Shown piece after piece: positions 28,601 through 35,846 of a stretch of 64,000 nt of DNA. Source of the DNA: Aureimonas sp. OT7 (GTDB lineage Bacteria > Pseudomonadota > Alphaproteobacteria > Rhizobiales > Rhizobiaceae). The position numbers were made by a program, and so were the translations under genes. Numbering within the stretch: the stretch's first letter is position 1; each line of letters begins with the position of its first letter. The notes below the pieces were generated by a model, which made no database searches, was not told the DNA's origin, and saw nothing but the letters and a program-made list of their open reading frames with translations. The stretch lies in contig NZ_CP062167.1 in the NCBI RefSeq assembly GCF_014844055.1, forward strand, positions 1,441,501-1,505,500, in the 5' to 3' direction.

Positions 28601-29996
28601 CGACGGAGGCGACCTTCTTCTCGGCGGCCTCGACGACGATCTGATCTATGGCGATGCCGGCGACGATCGCATTTCCGGCGATGCCGGCAACGACCGCCTC
28701 TATGGCGGTGACGGAGCCGATACGGTCTGGGGTGCCGACGGAAACGACCTGATCGACCTGGGCGCGGGCGCCGATTGTGCGTATGCGGGCACTGGAAACG
28801 ACACCGTCCTGGGCGGCGCTGGCCCCGGCAAGCTTTACGGCGAAGAGGGCAACGACTCCCTTATCGGCGGCTCCGACAACGATGTCATCAATGGCGGCGA
28901 TGGCGACGATGTCATCTATGGCGGCGGCGGAAACGATACGCTGATCGGAAGTTCCGGCAACGATGCTCTCTACGGCGAAGACGGCGATGACTGCCTCTTC
29001 GACGATACTGGAAAGTCGCTTCTCTACGGTGGCGCCGGAGATGACGTGATCGTTCTGGGGAGCGGCTCCCTGGCGTCGAGCACCGTCGCCCGCGGCAGCG
29101 TGGTGGATGGTGGCGCCGGCGGAGACATCGTCAGCGCCCGGCTGGCCTCTACCGTCGGTGCGAACCAGATGCTGCTGGGCGTGGTCGCCTCCCTAAGCGC
29201 AGGCACGGATATGTTCGGCAACGCATTCACCACGTCCAGCATGCGGTTCGCTTCGGGCGCCGCGCGAAGCGCCGTCGACGCGGCGCGGGGCGTCAGCCTG
29301 ATCGGCATCGAGAATCTCGAGGGCTCGGCGGGCGATGACGCGCTGACGGGTGACGGCGGCTCCAACGTGCTCATCGGCCGCGAGGGCAGCGACTCGATCG
29401 CCGGGCTGGGCGGTGACGACATCCTCTATGGTGGCCGAGGAATGGACGTGGTGTTCGGCGGCGAAGGCCACGACATCCTGTTCGGCGACGGCGGCAACGA
29501 TGTGCTGGTCGGCGGCGCGGGCGGCGACACCTTCGTATTCGAAGGCGCGTTCGGCAACGACAATCTGGACATCGGCGCAGGCGGCAGGCAGTCCGACCAG
29601 AACGGCGACATCCTGTTGTTCATGGATGTCGATTATCGCGATCTTCTGCTGCGGCCGATGACCGGCAACGCACTTGAGATCAAGCGCGTCATGACGCTGT
29701 CCGATACGGCCTACGGCTCGGAGTTCTTTACCGGCAGCCGCGACGATTCGGTGCTGGTCTCGTCCTTTGGAAACGAGGTCGACGGTTACGCCGACATCTC
29801 GCTCGTTGCACGGGCTGGTAGCGGGTGGGCGGTGCTGACGGGTGCTGCGCTGCAGGTGCTGATCGGCGAGATGAACACCTTCCTCGGGGCGGAAGGTAAT
29901 CTGGCCCTCGACTGGAACAACAGCATCGACCCAGCGTGGCGGCAAAATGTGCGGCCGACCCAGGAAGCCCTCTGGTCGATCCAGTCGGCAGCGTAA
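25650..29996 (+). CDS. RTX cytolysin (HlyA-like, acylated RTX toxin)
   Basis: 1448-aa secreted RTX protein. There is no N-terminal signal peptide. A hydrophobic, pore-type region spans about residues 200-435 (for example TVPVALLGALATTF and VLPAALLATANFSSF). The segment around residues 780-830 (LEVVKKGVVEIGYRY, TELRTYDLKG) resembles the HlyA stretch that contains acylated Lys690, making Lys794/Lys795 the likely acylation site. Ca2+-binding nonapeptides (GGxGxDxUx) fill about 973-1134 and 1226-1300. The C-terminal ~140 residues would hold the uncleaved secretion signal. ATG 25650 has GGGAG at seven bases. With the upstream acyltransferase and exporter genes, this is a cytolysin-type RTX operon, not a simple RTX enzyme or adhesin. 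Target cell is unknown. Confidence 0.88.
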   Translation: MPAKASVQASTVQKTAYEVLEKQLCLHSDLQRIAAGKSYLARVSSAIDGLAQELGLGSGDGSTQSQTQMPGVGDLLEEAAGEAARMAALEKLWQTQQFETTGKFGDFKAFWSSLTPEQRAYPDDYLDSWNLTVWQTGRMLRLAGIADQALDYVVLREALNSGSDAAIARLSNSSKYFSYTSTATGTVITPIAVKPTAFESRQALVLQASTVPVALLGALATTFSLDPNDPEKGGQNIATLIVMWTQLAAELGFAVSMGMNASAANSSASGAQASESTGITAAGWVGLAGHATLAALYIAAIVARALDNTEKTGLAKDINALKYAASAINLSRPAFGAAGIIDPVLGATPLFKGSATFLAGAAQVLNTTASIMTLVNMKFNDADNRLIAAASVDIAFQTGMTVAIMAMAASGVGVLPAALLATANFSSFAVADMYYDMADAADARYKKTGWLGDRAITTYYRQRGTEAVFNGLPVINIVTGLMTMAGQGLTDMSFMQGEILASYRTKLDTDPAYRNNPRYAYSNADEKNVAAVLAFWDDGFESRFSESERQAYRAQAAQLKDEAKVDRVTVYVTRQLDADAEMMGWEIGGDVRNGMRSGRSYQFSKGDNAGDGWDPFAVGTKDYNVGKADDTVDVTQYVTFATPFTGVEQEVRENVGSGKKSSNRPILPTQLKFSDGAASTTFDARMLTPAVAQISRTKSEFVGNKLVMSTYSIDNVDDVVGEEGGIVLSMGAGSDRVIAAARAMSVDGGQDTGAAASKKTGYVEQDIVDYSGYYKSNGRISVTPGKKGGLEVVKKGVVEIGYRYVKEEAQGKNKPIKYTAVTELRTYDLKGNTDILKNVEGVVGTANADEFHGGIGSIFVGLGGADRFAWIFNDTVMAGDGNDTVAGGQAGSLSAAILAKGSYVDGGDGNDRIDMRSGNDSIIGGLGLDTIFGGLGDDIIIGDLADEKLIPAGYVASQYADSLSGEAGADTIMGGVGADTISGGDGGDLLLGGLDDDLIYGDAGDDRISGDAGNDRLYGGDGADTVWGADGNDLIDLGAGADCAYAGTGNDTVLGGAGPGKLYGEEGNDSLIGGSDNDVINGGDGDDVIYGGGGNDTLIGSSGNDALYGEDGDDCLFDDTGKSLLYGGAGDDVIVLGSGSLASSTVARGSVVDGGAGGDIVSARLASTVGANQMLLGVVASLSAGTDMFGNAFTTSSMRFASGAARSAVDAARGVSLIGIENLEGSAGDDALTGDGGSNVLIGREGSDSIAGLGGDDILYGGRGMDVVFGGEGHDILFGDGGNDVLVGGAGGDTFVFEGAFGNDNLDIGAGGRQSDQNGDILLFMDVDYRDLLLRPMTGNALEIKRVMTLSDTAYGSEFFTGSRDDSVLVSSFGNEVDGYADISLVARAGSGWAVLTGAALQVLIGEMNTFLGAEGNLALDWNNSIDPAWRQNVRPTQEALWSIQSAA
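28566..29550 (+). repeat. RTX nonapeptide repeat coding region
   Basis: Two blocks of tandem Gly/Asp-rich nonapeptide repeats (GDAGDDRISG, GNDRLYGGDG, GGGGNDTLIG and similar). They are separated by about 90 non-repeat residues (29053-29325). These form parallel beta-rolls that bind calcium outside the cell. Confidence 0.9.
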
Positions 29997-29999
29997 GGT

Positions 30000-30025
30000 G
30001 GGGGCAGCGCCCGGGCGCTGCCCCC
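30000..30025. terminator. Perfect 26-bp GC palindrome between convergent genes
   Basis: Two 13-base arms (GGGGGCAGCGCCC and its complement) abut without a spacer, followed by A6 on the + strand. It starts four bases after the RTX toxin stop and ends ten bases before the RidA-like stop on the other strand. The A/T tract is on the wrong side for a classical intrinsic terminator in either direction, but the hairpin may still separate the convergent transcripts. Confidence 0.5.
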
Positions 30026-30035
30026 AAAAAAGCCT

Positions 30036-30380
30036 TCAGGCGGCGGCCGTCACGATGATCTCGACCTTGTATTCCGGCGCGGCAAGACGGGCTTCGCCCG
30101 TGGCGCGGGCCGGCGGGTTGGCCGGGTCCACCCATGCGTCCCAGACTGCGTTCATCGCGGCGAAGTCGCCCATGTCGGCCAACCAGATCTGCACGTAGAG
30201 CAGCTTGGACTTATCGGTCCCGGCCTCGGCCAGAAGCCGATCGATCTCCGCCAGGATGGTCCGTGTCTGGGCGCTCACATCCTCACCTGGCTCGCCGACC
30301 TGGCCGGCAAGGTACACGGTGCCGCCATGTACGACGCCCATGCTCATGCGCTTGCCGGGCTCGATCCTGCGAATGCTCAT
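30036..30380 (-). CDS. RidA/YjgF/YER057c/UK114 family protein
   Basis: 114-aa Rid-family protein; members hydrolyse reactive enamine/imine intermediates or have related deaminase roles. Visible segments are MSMGVVHGGTVYLAGQVGEP near the N-terminus, the central DKSKLLYVQIWLADMGDFAAMNAVWDAWV, and the C-terminal ARATGEARLAAPEYKVEIIVTA. An arginine stands near the position used to bind substrate carboxylate. Subgroup cannot be fixed. It starts three bases after the hydrolase gene on the same strand, so the two are probably cotranscribed. Confidence 0.88.
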   Translation of the reverse strand: MSIRRIEPGKRMSMGVVHGGTVYLAGQVGEPGEDVSAQTRTILAEIDRLLAEAGTDKSKLLYVQIWLADMGDFAAMNAVWDAWVDPANPPARATGEARLAAPEYKVEIIVTAAA

Positions 30381-30383
30381 CTT

Positions 30384-31031
30384 TCAGACTCCTTGTGCCT
30401 GTCGGCGCGCGGGAAACTGGGCGCCGTACGGGACCGTCTGATACGGGAATGGGCGGCCGATGGGAATGGCTTCGCGCCCCGGATCGCCCGCGCGTCCGGC
30501 CAGGGAAGCCGCCAGCACGTGGGCTTCGGGCCAGTGTCCATGGCCGCTGTCGATATTGATGTGCCCTGCCTTGCCCGCGTCGACCAGCGCCGCGCCCCAT
30601 CCGGCCGCGAAGGATCGCGAGGCCGCGAAGCTCATATAAGGATCGTCGCGCGAGGCGACGAGGATCGAGGGGAAGGGCAGGCGGGCCGTCGGCATCTCGG
30701 CAAAGCTGGAGAACGCCGCATCGGCGCGCGCCATGCGCGCGCCATCGGCCGGCGCCACCATCAGCGCGCCCACGACATGCGCCGCGGCGGGCCGGTCAGC
30801 CAGATGCGCGACCAGCAGTGCGCCAAGGCTGTGCCCCACCAGTACGTTACGTGGGTGCTCCATGAGGGCCGCTTCCAGCCGATGCAGCCAGTCGGACAAG
30901 ACCGGACGGTCCCAATCGTCCTGCTCCACCAGCAGCGCGCCGGCCTCACGGCGCACGAAATGGTCTTGCCAGTGGCCCGGGCCGGAACCACGGTAGCCAG
31001 GTATGACGAGCGTTCTGACCATGCGATCCAT
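30384..31031 (-). CDS. RBBP9/YdeN-type alpha/beta hydrolase
   Basis: Small serine hydrolase of 215 aa. The family N-terminus TLVIPGYRGSGPGHWQ is followed by the nucleophile elbow VGHSLGALLVAHLA (Ser at about residue 68), an Asp in ILVASRDDPYMSF, and the catalytic His in GAALVDAGKAGHINIDSGHGHWP. The fold and order match the RBBP9/YdeN (DUF1057-like) group of unknown substrate. ATG 31031 and ATG 31022 are both possible, with GGAG close to the second. It is divergent from the glycogen debranching gene across a short 78-bp gap. Confidence 0.85.
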   Translation of the reverse strand: MDRMVRTLVIPGYRGSGPGHWQDHFVRREAGALLVEQDDWDRPVLSDWLHRLEAALMEHPRNVLVGHSLGALLVAHLADRPAAAHVVGALMVAPADGARMARADAAFSSFAEMPTARLPFPSILVASRDDPYMSFAASRSFAAGWGAALVDAGKAGHINIDSGHGHWPEAHVLAASLAGRAGDPGREAIPIGRPFPYQTVPYGAQFPARRQAQGV

Positions 31032-31109
31032 CTCCGGTCATCCTTTTCCTGGATTGGAAAGTAGAGACCGGTCAGGCGGAACGGAAAGCCAAATATACTA
31101 AATCGATGG

Positions 31110-33497
31110 ATGAACGCGAAAGCGTTGCCCTCTCTTCGCGGATGCGGGAACAAATCCGCGCCTCATCGCTTACTGGCCCGTCCTCCTCGAACAGAAGCGA
31201 GCGTGTCCGTGAACGTTCAAACCCCGCCCAAGATTGCATTACAGCAGAAGCCGGCCAAGCCCGCCGTCAACCGCACCCGGATACAATCCGGGCGACCCTA
31301 TCCCCTGGGGGCCACATGGGATGGCCTCGGCGTCAACTTCGCCATCTTCTCGTCTGCTGCCACCAAAGTGGAACTTTGCATCTTCGATCCGCAGGGTGAA
31401 CGGGAGATAGAGCGCATCGAGCTTCCGGAATATACGAACGAGATCTTCCACGGCTATCTGCCGGACGCACGTCCGGGCTGGGTCTACGGCTTCCGCGTCC
31501 ACGGACCCTACGAGCCCGATGTCGGCCACCGCTTCAACCCGAACAAGCTGTTGCTGGACCCGTACGCGAAGGCGCATGTCGGCGACCTCGTATGGGACCA
31601 CGCGATCTTCGGCTATACGATCGGGTCCGACGATGCGGACCTGTCGTATGACGAACGGGACAGTGCGTCCTTCGTGCCCAAGGCCCAGGTCGTGGATCCG
31701 GCCTTCACATGGGGTGACGAGCGGCGACCGCGCATTCCGTGGGAATCCACGATTTTCTACGAAGCCCATGTGAAGGGCTTCACGCAGCGGCACCCATCCG
31801 TCAGCGACCACGACCGCGGCAAGTTCGCCGCGCTGATGAATGCCGACGTCATTCGGTACATTCGGAGCCTTGGCGTCACCTCGGTCGAATTGATGCCGAT
31901 CCATGCCTTCGTCGACGACAGCTATCTGGTCGAAAAGGGTCTGCGCAATTACTGGGGCTACAACACGCTCGGCTTCTTCGCGCCGGCGCCGCGCTATCTG
32001 ACGAGCCCATTCATCAACGAGTTCAAGGAATTCGTCTCGACCTTCCACCATGCCGGCCTCGAGGTGATCCTCGACGTCGTCTACAATCATACGGCCGAAG
32101 GCAACGAGCTTGGACCGACGCTTTCCTTCAAGGGTATCGACAACGCCAGCTACTACCGGCTCATGCCGGACGAGAAGCGCTACTACATCAACGACACGGG
32201 CACCGGGAACACGGTGAACACGAGCCATCCACGCGTCATGCAGATGGTGATGGACAGTCTGCGCTACTGGGCCGGGGAAATGCGGGTGGATGGGTTCCGC
32301 TTCGACCTTGCCACCATCCTCGCGCGCGAGCCGACCGGGTTTTCCGAGGAGTCCTCCTTCCTGCATGCCTGCATGCAGGATCCGCTTCTCAGCCAGGTCA
32401 AGTTGATCGCCGAGCCTTGGGATTGCGGCCCCGGCGGTTACCAGGTGGGACGCTTTCCTCCAGGCTGGGCCGAGTGGAACGACGGCTACCGCGATACGAT
32501 CCGCGCCTACTGGAAGGGCGACGAAGGCATGGTGCCGAAGGTGGCGAACAAGATCAGCGCCTCCGCCGACCTGTTCGATAATCGGGGGCGCAAGCCGTGG
32601 GCATCGGTGAACTTCATAACGGCGCACGACGGTTTCACGCTACACGACCTCGTCTGCTATAACGACAAGCACAATGACGCGAATGGCGAAGACAATCGTG
32701 ACGGTCATTCGCACAATCTCTCGTACAATTACGGGCATGAGGGGCCCAGCGACGACAAAGAGTTGACGAGCCTGCGCTTCCGCCAGTTGCGCAACCTCTT
32801 CGCAACGCTTCTGTTCTCTCGCGGAACGCCGATGATCCTTGCCGGCGACGAGTTCGCCCGCACGCAGGGCGGCAACAACAACGCCTATGCGCAGGACAAT
32901 GAGATCGGCTGGATCGACTGGGACGTGACGGACGAGGGACGCGATCTCGCACAGTTCGTCCAGAAGCTCATCCGCGTGCGCCAGGCCTTGCCGATGCTGC
33001 GCCGGGGCCGGTTCCTGCATGGCGAGTATGACGAGGAACTGGGCGTCAAGGACGTCACCTGGCTGACGCCGGCCGGCGTGGAATTCGAGGACGCAAACTG
33101 GGCCGACGACAGCACGCGCTGCTTCGGTGTTCTCGTCGACGGCCGCGCGCAATCGGAAGGCATCCGGCGCATCGGCACCGATGCCACCATGCTCATCGTC
33201 ATGAACTCCTATGAGGATGTCGTGAACTTCAAACTGCCGGAAGCGGCGGGCGGGGTGTGCTGGCACGCGGTCATCGACACCAACCAACCGGAGATGGACG
33301 ACCTTCCGGCCTTCGAGTTCGGGTCGGAGTACATGGTCACGGGCCGCTCCTTCATGGTGTTCCTGCTCGAGCCGGAGGAGGGCGGGGAGGTGACCCGGGA
33401 TTGGGAGAAATCCTTCACCTATGTCTCCGAAGCCTTCATCCGCGCCGCGGCCGAACGGGTAAGCTTCGCGCTGGTGGACAAGCGACAGCAACAATAG
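31110..33497 (+). CDS. glgX: Glycogen debranching enzyme GlgX
   Basis: Glycoside hydrolase family 13 isoamylase-type debranching enzyme that removes maltotetraosyl branches from phosphorylase-trimmed glycogen. N-terminal CBM48-like domain: GRPYPLGATWDGLGVNFAIFS. The catalytic barrel contains VILDVVYNHTAEG, nucleophile VDGFRFDLA (Asp399), acid/base LIAEPWDCG (Glu435) and stabiliser FITAHDGFTLHDLV (Asp507). The start is uncertain. ATG 31110 is the first in frame but has no ribosome site, and the first ~30 residues look non-coding. GTG 31203 or 31209 are good alternatives. No other glycogen genes are adjacent. Confidence 0.92.
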   Translation: MNAKALPSLRGCGNKSAPHRLLARPPRTEASVSVNVQTPPKIALQQKPAKPAVNRTRIQSGRPYPLGATWDGLGVNFAIFSSAATKVELCIFDPQGEREIERIELPEYTNEIFHGYLPDARPGWVYGFRVHGPYEPDVGHRFNPNKLLLDPYAKAHVGDLVWDHAIFGYTIGSDDADLSYDERDSASFVPKAQVVDPAFTWGDERRPRIPWESTIFYEAHVKGFTQRHPSVSDHDRGKFAALMNADVIRYIRSLGVTSVELMPIHAFVDDSYLVEKGLRNYWGYNTLGFFAPAPRYLTSPFINEFKEFVSTFHHAGLEVILDVVYNHTAEGNELGPTLSFKGIDNASYYRLMPDEKRYYINDTGTGNTVNTSHPRVMQMVMDSLRYWAGEMRVDGFRFDLATILAREPTGFSEESSFLHACMQDPLLSQVKLIAEPWDCGPGGYQVGRFPPGWAEWNDGYRDTIRAYWKGDEGMVPKVANKISASADLFDNRGRKPWASVNFITAHDGFTLHDLVCYNDKHNDANGEDNRDGHSHNLSYNYGHEGPSDDKELTSLRFRQLRNLFATLLFSRGTPMILAGDEFARTQGGNNNAYAQDNEIGWIDWDVTDEGRDLAQFVQKLIRVRQALPMLRRGRFLHGEYDEELGVKDVTWLTPAGVEFEDANWADDSTRCFGVLVDGRAQSEGIRRIGTDATMLIVMNSYEDVVNFKLPEAAGGVCWHAVIDTNQPEMDDLPAFEFGSEYMVTGRSFMVFLLEPEEGGEVTRDWEKSFTYVSEAFIRAAAERVSFALVDKRQQQ

Positions 33498-33508
33498 ACG
33501 GTAAATTC

Positions 33509-33537
33509 GGCAGCCATGCAGACCATGCATGGCTGCC
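33509..33537 (+). terminator. Hairpin after glgX
   Basis: A perfect 12-bp stem GGCAGCCATGCA / TGCATGGCTGCC with loop GACCA lies 11 bases after the glgX stop. No T-run follows directly. It is probably a transcript-end structure for glgX. Confidence 0.5.
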
Positions 33538-33609
33538 TCGTGTTCATGCCTCTTCTTGTTGCACCCCGCAGGGTCCATATTCCTCATCAAGAGACGAAGG
33601 AGATGGATC

Positions 33610-33771
33610 ATGAACGGACGTAGCTTCACCAACCGCTTGCGCAGCCTGACTGATTTCGTTGGTGGCGTCGCTGCTTGCGCCGCTGCAGCCGAAGCCGGTC
33701 GTCGCCCCAGCCGCGCTGCGCTCAAGGCTGCCGGTATCGATGCCGACCAGTATTACGGCATCAGCCGCTAA
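33610..33771 (+). CDS. Small hypothetical protein, 53 aa
   Basis: ATG 33610 follows a strong ribosome site (GAAGGAGA, spacing ~6) and opens a 53-codon frame. The product is basic at the N-terminus (NGRSFTNRLRSL), has an alanine-rich helix (FVGGVAACAAAAEAG), then RRPSRAALKAAGIDADQYYGISR. It looks amphipathic, with no signal peptide or clear membrane span. I recognise no named family, though short proteins ending in an 'LKxxGIDxxxF/Y' motif are common hypotheticals in Hyphomicrobiales. It is a monocistronic unit bounded by the glgX hairpin and a strong terminator. Small size, strong SD and own terminator suggest a genuinely and highly expressed gene. Confidence 0.7.
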   Translation: MNGRSFTNRLRSLTDFVGGVAACAAAAEAGRRPSRAALKAAGIDADQYYGISR

Positions 33772-33803
33772 GCCCATACGGCATAGCTTGGATGCATTCG
33801 AGA

Positions 33804-33836
33804 GGCCGCGCCCGGCAACGGGCGGCGGCCTTTTTT
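33804..33836 (+). terminator. Rho-independent terminator
   Basis: A GC-rich stem (GGCCGCGCCCG pairing with CGGGCGGCGGCC, one bulge), loop GCAA and T6 (33831-33836). It lies 33 bases after the 53-aa gene stop. The clearest intrinsic terminator in the window. Confidence 0.88.
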
Positions 33837-33914
33837 GCGCCTGTAACGCAGGGTCGATTGTTCGCGGCCTGACGCCGACGTAAGGTTCGCCGATTCTTCG
33901 ACAGGATGGCCGGC

Positions 33915-34214
33915 ATGAGCAGCGACGACGACTATATCTACGACGAGGAAACCGGCGAGTGGCTCCCGGCTTCCGACATCGCCGCACGCGCAGCCGATGC
34001 CGCGACGGTGCGCGATTCAGCCGGCAACGTGTTGGCCGATGGGGACCAGGTCGTTCTGATCAAGGATCTGGAAGTGAAGGGCGCGGGCCAGACGTTGAAG
34101 CGCGGTACGCTGATCCGCTCCATCCGGCTGACGGGTGACGCACAAGAGATCGACTGCAAGTTCGACGGCATCAAGGGCCTCGTCCTGCGCGCCGAATTCG
34201 TCCGCAAAAGGTAG
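33915..34214 (+). CDS. PhnA/YjdM-like protein without the zinc ribbon
   Basis: About 99 aa, matching the C-terminal PhnA (YjdM) domain: VRDSAGNVLADGDQVVLIKDLEVKG, LKRGTLIRSIRLTGD and IDCKFDGIKGLVLRAEFVRK. Full-length YjdM has an N-terminal four-cysteine zinc ribbon. Here the equivalent stretch (DDDYIYDEETGEWLPA) keeps the aromatic/acidic pattern but has no cysteines. ATG 33915 is preferred because AGGA lies eight bases upstream; ATG 33906 is the alternative. Despite the name, the family is not established as phosphonate-degrading. The LysE gene begins four bases after its stop. Confidence 0.8.
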   Translation: MSSDDDYIYDEETGEWLPASDIAARAADAATVRDSAGNVLADGDQVVLIKDLEVKGAGQTLKRGTLIRSIRLTGDAQEIDCKFDGIKGLVLRAEFVRKR

Positions 34215-34217
34215 GCG

Positions 34218-34838
34218 ATGCTCAGCGTCACGCAGCTTCTGCCCTTCTGCATCGCGCTCGCCATAGCCGCCGCTGTCCCCGGCCCCGGTGTCGTCGCGCT
34301 TATCGCGCGTGCCCTCGGGTCCGGCTTCGGCCACGGCCTGGCCTTCGCCGGCGGCCTGATCCTCGGCGATCTCACCTATCTGGCGGCGGCCTGCTTCGGC
34401 CTCGCGATGATCGCGGAGGCCTTCGGCGAGTTCTTCGTGGTGGTGCGGATCGCGGCCTCGCTCTATCTCGCATGGCTCGCCTTCAAGCTCTGGCGCAGCG
34501 CCGCACGGCCGCAGACCGTCGAGGGCGCGGCCGGCGGCAGCCTGCGTGGAAGCCTTGCGGCCGGCTACCTCATCACGCTCAGCAATCCCAAGACGATCGT
34601 CTTCTACCTTGCCTTGCTTCCGACGCTCATGGACCTGTCGCATGTATCGCTGCCCAGCTTCCTCATGCTCGCCTGTGCCACCGTTCTGGTGCTGACGCTC
34701 GTCATGACGCCCTATGCAGCCTTGGCCGCCCGGGCGCGCGGCTTCATGGCCCGGCCCGGGCGGCTCGAGCGGCTGAACCGCAGCGCCGCCGCCATTCTGG
34801 CCGCGACGGCCCTGTGGACGCTCGTGCGTCGCGTCTGA
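34218..34838 (+). CDS. LysE/RhtB family amino-acid exporter
   Basis: 206-aa inner-membrane protein with about six hydrophobic segments. LysE-family features are the N-terminal FCIALAIAAAVPGPGVVALIARALGSGFGHGLAF and the central GYLITLSNPKTIVFYLALLPTLMD. These transporters export amino acids such as lysine, threonine or homoserine lactones; the substrate is not predictable. Separated by three bases from the PhnA-like gene, so likely co-transcribed. Confidence 0.9.
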   Translation: MLSVTQLLPFCIALAIAAAVPGPGVVALIARALGSGFGHGLAFAGGLILGDLTYLAAACFGLAMIAEAFGEFFVVVRIAASLYLAWLAFKLWRSAARPQTVEGAAGGSLRGSLAAGYLITLSNPKTIVFYLALLPTLMDLSHVSLPSFLMLACATVLVLTLVMTPYAALAARARGFMARPGRLERLNRSAAAILAATALWTLVRRV

Positions 34839-34878
34839 ACGCGTGACTTTGCGGCCGTGATGCGGCATTAGTCGTGCC

Positions 34879-35298
34879 ATGAGGTGGGTTCGGCAACTTA
34901 TCGGGGATCGGCTGTCCGGCGGCATGCTTGCCGCCCTGACGGGCTATCTGCTGGTCTTGCAGGTGCTGATGACGGGCTTTGCCTGCGGCAGCACCGTCCC
35001 GCTGCAGGTCGACGGGGGCGTCCGGTTCGTCATCTGCCACCCGTCCGACGTCGTCGGAGCATCCGCCGACGAACGGGCGACGCAGGACGACCAGGGGCAT
35101 CCCTGCCCATGCGCCGTCTGTCACCTGGCCGACCCGACGCTTCTGGCGGCACTTCCACAGGGAAGCGATCTCGGACCTGCGTTCGCGCGTGCCGATACGG
35201 CCGTGCCGTCGCCCCACCGCGTCGCGGACCCGCTGCCCACGCCGCATTTGCTAGGTCTGGCACGCGATACGCGCGGACCACCCCAAGTCTCCGCCTGA
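34879..35298 (+). CDS. DUF2946-like protein of the copper module
   Basis: 139-aa protein with an N-terminal hydrophobic helix (MLAALTGYLLVLQVLMTGFACG, about residues 16-37) and a short cysteine motif HPCPCAVCHLA in the middle. Together with a second Cys in VRFVICHP, this could bind copper. The layout matches DUF2946 proteins, which are often next to PCuAC chaperones. A membrane-anchored, periplasmic location is inferred. Starts 41 bp after the LysE gene and precedes the PCuAC gene by 62 bp. Function is not established. Confidence 0.65.
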   Translation: MRWVRQLIGDRLSGGMLAALTGYLLVLQVLMTGFACGSTVPLQVDGGVRFVICHPSDVVGASADERATQDDQGHPCPCAVCHLADPTLLAALPQGSDLGPAFARADTAVPSPHRVADPLPTPHLLGLARDTRGPPQVSA

Positions 35299-35360
35299 CC
35301 GTCGGCCGTCCGCGAACGTGCGGCGCGGCCTCATCGATTTCGGTTTCGGAGAGACATCCC

Positions 35361-35846
35361 ATGTTTAGACACGCCTTCGCCGCGCTGACGCTCGCGGCTT
35401 CGATCCTGGCGCTCGCCCCTGCATCGGCCCACGACTATACCGCCGGTTCCCTGCATATCGACCATCCCTGGTCGCGCGCCACCCCGCCGACCGCCAATGT
35501 CGGCGCGGGCTACATGACCATCCAGAACAAGGGTTCGGAGGCCGACCGTCTGGTCGGCGCTTCCACGCCCGCCGCGCAGACCGTCGAAATCCATTTCATG
35601 GAGATGGCCAACGGCGTGATGAAGATGCGCGCCGTACCCGAAGGGCTGGAAATTCCGGCGGGCGGAGAGGCGGCCCTGGCGCCGGGCGGCTACCACCTCA
35701 TGCTGATCGGCCTGGAAAAGCCGTTCGCCGAAGGCGAAAAGGTGCCGCTGGAGCTTCAGTTCGAGAAGGCCGGGACGGTGTCGGTGGACCTGGCGGTCGG
35801 CCCCATCGGGGGCGGCAGCGGCCCATCGGGCCATGGCGGCCACTGA
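35361..35846 (+). CDS. PCuAC-type periplasmic copper chaperone
   Basis: 161-aa exported protein of the PCuAC family (DUF461), which binds Cu(I) and delivers it to cytochrome oxidase assembly. A signal peptide (FAALTLAASILALAPASA) is followed by LHIDHPWSRATPPTANVGAGYMTIQNKG. The metal site residues appear as EIHFMEM with downstream Met-rich VMKMR, and GGYHLMLIGL. ATG 35361 follows GGAGAGA. The C-terminus is Gly/His-rich (GHGGH), perhaps extra metal ligands. The long open frame upstream in the same phase is shadow of the DUF2946 gene. Confidence 0.92.
   Translation: MFRHAFAALTLAASILALAPASAHDYTAGSLHIDHPWSRATPPTANVGAGYMTIQNKGSEADRLVGASTPAAQTVEIHFMEMANGVMKMRAVPEGLEIPAGGEAALAPGGYHLMLIGLEKPFAEGEKVPLELQFEKAGTVSVDLAVGPIGGGSGPSGHGGH

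Noticed and set aside
30026..30031. Canonical terminator for the RTX gene from the palindrome at 30000 plus A6
   Set aside because: The tract is A on the strand of the RTX transcript and precedes the stem on the other strand, so neither direction has stem followed by T-run.
31110..31202. The first ~31 codons of the GlgX frame as an N-terminal extension or targeting peptide
   Set aside because: The residues are basic and unordered with no signal features or ribosome site; more likely untranslated leader, with a GTG start at 31203 or 31209.
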